Part shown: positions 9,237 through 9,934 of the stretch, one piece after another
How positions within the stretch are numbered: the stretch's first letter is position 1
Layout: every line of letters starts with the position of its first letter
Origin: an uncultured Bacilli bacterium
Lineage (GTDB): Bacteria > Bacillota_I > Bacilli_A > RF39 > UBA660
Assembly (NCBI GenBank): GCA_947626215.1
Contig: CANQRJ010000047.1
Location: 1 to 9,934, forward strand
Reading direction: 5' to 3'
Length of the DNA: 9,934 nucleotides
The notes under the pieces: model-generated
Database searches by the model: none
The model's input: the letters and a program-made list of their open reading frames with translations, nothing else
What the model was told of the DNA's origin: nothing
Program-made: the position numbers and the translations under genes

Positions 9237-9613
9237 AAAAGAAAAAGGGGTTTACTTTAATTGAATTACTGATTACGATTGGATTACTTGTGATTATTGG
9301 GACAGTGATTGTAACCAATATGTCTGGCATTTTATCAGAAAATCAAGAAAATCAATATGAAGAATTTAAAAAAACTTTAGAAAATGCGGCTTGTACTTTT
9401 GTGGAAGTCGACAAAACCAAAAAGAATCAATGTTGTCCAAGTGGGAAGTGTGTTGGCCATACTTGTAGTGTTACTTTAGAACAAGTTTTAGATAAAGGAC
9501 TTATTGAAGAAAATGATTTATATAATCCGAAAACACAAGAAACGGAATTACTAACGAAAGCGATTCAGGTAAGTTATCCAAATGGTGTGAAGACTTGTAC
9601 TTTTGTGGAATAA
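9233..9613 (+). CDS. Type IV pilin-like protein with six cysteines
   Basis: The 126-residue protein begins with a class III prepilin signal: a basic leader M-K-K-K-K-G, cleavage expected after G6, then F-T-L-I-E-L with the conserved Glu at mature position 5, and a hydrophobic helix to about 34. Such pre-pseudopilins are cut by a prepilin peptidase and assembled into pili, competence pseudopili or secretion fibres. The remaining domain is short and has cysteines at 54, 67, 68, 73, 78 and 122, clustered in a C-C-P-S-G-K-C loop. The pentapeptide C-T-F-V-E occurs at 54-58 and again as the final five residues. AGGAG (9221-9225) lies 7 bases before the ATG. It overlaps the flippase-like gene. No peptidase, ATPase or platform protein is in the window, so the machinery lies elsewhere or was not captured. 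It could be a ComGC-like minor pilin, but this is not established. Confidence 0.88.
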   Translation: MKKKKGFTLIELLITIGLLVIIGTVIVTNMSGILSENQENQYEEFKKTLENAACTFVEVDKTKKNQCCPSGKCVGHTCSVTLEQVLDKGLIEENDLYNPKTQETELLTKAIQVSYPNGVKTCTFVE

Positions 9614-9642
9614 AAAATAGGGGATTTGATCCTTTTTTATTT
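9612..9642 (+). terminator. Intrinsic terminator after the pilin-like gene
   Basis: GGAT/ATCC (9622-9625 with 9629-9632, loop TTG) is flanked by AAAAAA on the left and TTTTTT on the right and is followed by more T residues. The helix is short and A/T-dominated with a small bulge, so efficiency may be modest. A second A/T hairpin (9643-9657) follows. Confidence 0.65.
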
Positions 9643-9676
9643 GTTTTAAAATAAAACAATAACCTTCAAAAAGTTC

Positions 9677-9705
9677 TTGACATACGTATGTATGAGTGGT
9701 ACAAT
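9677..9705 (+). promoter_or_regulatory. Consensus sigma-70-type promoter for the last gene
   Basis: A perfect TTGACA (9677-9682) and TACAAT (9700-9705) are 17 bases apart. Transcription would start near 9712, before the GGAGAGG ribosome binding site (9718-9724). This is the strongest promoter in the window by match to consensus. Confidence 0.85.
9680..9691 (+). promoter_or_regulatory. Candidate operator palindrome inside the promoter spacer
   Basis: ACATACGTATGT is a perfect 12-base palindrome. It overlaps the last bases of the -35 box and fills the first half of the spacer. Placement there would let a dimeric repressor block RNA polymerase. Operators of this type are common for TetR-like regulators, but no regulator gene is visible here. 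Confidence 0.5.
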
Positions 9706-9733
9706 GTGATTAGAAACGGAGAGGATTAAAAAA

Positions 9734-9934
9734 ATGAAACAAAAAGAAACGAATTACCCATTATTAAATGATCGGGTTGTAAAAAAATTATTTTTAAATG
9801 GAGGTGAGAAGAGTAAAGAATATTTTCTTTTGATTGCAAGTCTTGCAACAGGAATATCTGTAAAAGATTTAAAAGAGGATTTTGAACTGATTCATCCAGA
9901 AATATCCTTAAATAAGAATATTGTGAATAGAGAA
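9734..9934 (+). CDS. Start of a probable Rpn/PD-(D/E)XK transposase-nuclease family protein, 3'-truncated
   Basis: The frame opens at ATG 9734, 9 bases after GGAGAGG (9718-9724), and is still open at the window end; 67 residues are visible. The opening L-N-D-R-V-V-K-K-L-F, the helical segment Y-F-L-L-I-A-S-L-A-T-G-I and the later I-S-L-N-K-N-I-V-N-R-E resemble the N-terminus of Rpn-type recombination-promoting nucleases, also annotated as PD-(D/E)XK nuclease family transposases, just before the first catalytic acidic residue. The catalytic residues themselves lie beyond the window, so the call depends on resemblance only. The gene has its own strong promoter with a palindromic candidate operator. 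No terminal inverted repeats were seen. Confidence 0.6.
   Translation, partial: MKQKETNYPLLNDRVVKKLFLNGGEKSKEYFLLIASLATGISVKDLKEDFELIHPEISLNKNIVNRE

Noticed and set aside
9614..9733. Insertion sequence boundary between the pilin-like gene and the Rpn-like gene
   Set aside because: The stretch is explained by a terminator and a promoter. No terminal inverted repeat or target duplication could be seen, and the other end is outside the window.

Overview
The window is strongly AT-rich, gene-dense DNA with almost all genes on the + strand. Shine-Dalgarno sites are clear, sigma-70-type promoters have 17-bp spacers, and a T-box riboswitch controls an aminoacyl-tRNA synthetase. Together these point to a low-GC Firmicute or an uncultured relative among the Bacilli and Mollicutes-like gut lineages. 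TGA acts as a genuine stop (4872-4874 and 9234-9236), so the Mycoplasma code 4 does not apply. The exact lineage is inference.

Region 1 (1-4874) is a block of four single-pass membrane proteins. Two consecutive genes encode cytoplasmic zinc ribbons followed by a membrane helix and an outside domain. The first is cut by the window edge. The second carries a Pro/Thr linker and a 12-cysteine ectodomain. A strong promoter (1590-1618) then starts a two-gene unit whose products share a repeated extracytoplasmic module with a paired-cysteine signature. The larger product has two copies and the smaller one has one. No enzymatic function can be assigned to this block.

Region 2 (4871-8140) is a complete regulated transcription unit: promoter, compact tRNA-Val-type T-box leader with antiterminator/terminator switch, a 155-residue unknown protein, valyl-tRNA synthetase (valS), and an intrinsic terminator. 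The T-box has almost no sequence between Stem I and the next hairpin, so Stem II is absent. Its specifier register (GUU) and its UGGU bulge both agree with tRNA-Val.

Region 3 (8187-9642) is a translationally coupled pair: a flippase-like membrane protein of the UPF0104/LPG-synthase transmembrane family, and a small type IV pilin-like protein with six cysteines. A terminator follows. Region 4 (9677-9934) is a new unit: a consensus promoter with a perfect 12-bp palindrome in its spacer (candidate operator), then the start of a gene that resembles the Rpn/PD-(D/E)XK transposase-nuclease family and runs off the window.

No rRNA, tRNA, CRISPR array or insertion sequence ends were seen. The most interesting items are the compact valine T-box with an unknown passenger gene, and the group of uncharacterised surface proteins with paired cysteines.
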